From Phoebastria nigripes (lineage: Eukaryota > Chordata > Aves > Procellariiformes > Diomedeidae): 64,000 bases of DNA. The DNA lies in assembly GCA_035582835.1 (NCBI GenBank), contig JAYKAV010002541.1, positions 63,552 through 127,551 on the forward strand, read 5' to 3'. Made by a program: the position numbers and the translations under genes. The notes beneath the pieces were generated by a model. That model did no database searches. It was given only the letters and a program-made list of their open reading frames with translations, and had not been told where the DNA came from. This document shows positions 63,764 to 64,000 of the stretch, piece by piece (within the stretch, counting starts at the first letter, position 1; the number at the start of each line of letters is the position of its first letter).

Positions 63764-64000
63764 GTAAGTTAGAACTGTTTTCTTGTATTACAACTTTGTC
63801 TGCTTTGGTTAACAGATCTCTTGTGACTCGCAAGCATTTGTAAAGTTAGTTATTTGAAGGACCAAAGGATGAAAAGGACTACTCAAAAATATAAAGCTTT
63901 TTTCTTTTAATTGCATTCTCTAATTTAATTAGGTAATTTAGACTGCTGTCAGTTCTGAAAAGCACTTTGTTGATTTTACTAAACTTTGATCACATCTATC
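63764..64000 (+). other. SH3D19: Start of the SH3D19 intron after exon G
   Basis: Intronic AT-rich sequence following the gtaagt donor. Nothing else is seen before the window ends. Confidence 0.85.

Larger units (their letters stand above)
16786..64000 (+). other. SH3D19: SH3D19 gene, 5' and central part (gene model, incomplete at both ends)
   Basis: Seven putative exons chain phase-consistently (phase 0 in, phase 0 out) into 550 codons. The product matches SH3D19 (EVE1, EEN-binding protein), a cytoplasmic adaptor with an N-terminal proline-rich half and C-terminal SH3 domains. It is known to bind ADAM-family metalloproteases and endophilin, with roles in shedding and membrane trafficking (established knowledge). 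Recognisable blocks in order are RPEITIVAAEPLRP, LPPSYEQVIKEINQVQV, SQNSIVSRIKVFE, TKPELPKKPKPGL, LISFDDDVLP, RKPTVIRIPAKPGK and PPPLPAEKPIGNT. The SH3 domains are not in the window, so the 3' part of the gene lies to the right. No first exon or CpG-rich promoter is seen to the left. Residue numbers in the exon entries count from the first codon of exon A and are not true protein positions. Confidence 0.95.

Noticed and set aside
1..64000. tRNA, rRNA, CRISPR array or bacterial-type operon
   Set aside because: No cloverleaf, rRNA-like block, spaced direct-repeat array or tight co-directional frames were seen. The window is intron-exon vertebrate DNA.

Overview
The window is vertebrate nuclear DNA, almost certainly from a bird of the neoavian type. 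It is AT-rich and intron-dominated, with short widely spaced exons. It carries truncated antisense CR1 LINEs, very old CR1/MIR-like remnants, and a 585-bp solo LTR whose ends match a retroviral LTR group common in neoavian genomes. There is no sign of prokaryotic gene organisation; nearly all open frames longer than 60 codons are chance intronic frames.

One gene is supported: the 5' and central part of SH3D19 (EVE1/EBP, an SH3-domain adaptor), on the + strand. Seven putative coding exons (A-G) lie at 16786-16825, 44737-44779, 46011-46158, 46391-46592, 47206-48201, 60154-60261 and 63651-63763. All have canonical AG/GT borders, and their phases chain without interruption into 1650 nt (550 codons). 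B to G are secure; A is probable. This part encodes the proline-rich, PPxY-containing, mostly disordered N-terminal half. The C-terminal SH3 domains must lie beyond the right edge. No promoter, CpG island or convincing initiator codon for the long isoform is visible, so the first exon(s) are probably left of the window. The initiator of the known shorter isoform lies inside exon E (ATG at 47520).

Layout: 1-16785 is upstream intron or flank with a CR1 copy, an old CR1-type remnant, a candidate alternative exon (7933-8080) and a short poly(A)-tailed insert with target-site duplication. 16826-44736 is a 28-kb intron with CR1, old CR1-type, MIR-like and possible MITE remnants, plus a weak trace of a retrotransposon pol frame. 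44780-47205 holds three short introns between clustered exons. 48202-60153 is a 12-kb intron containing the solo LTR. 60262-63650 is a 3.4-kb intron.

I found no previously undescribed system. The points most worth a second look are the candidate alternative exon at 7933-8080, the uncertain frame of exon A, the tandem NAGNAG acceptor and donor-abutting alanine-codon repeat on either side of exon E, and the poly(A)-tailed insertion at 14472-14561.
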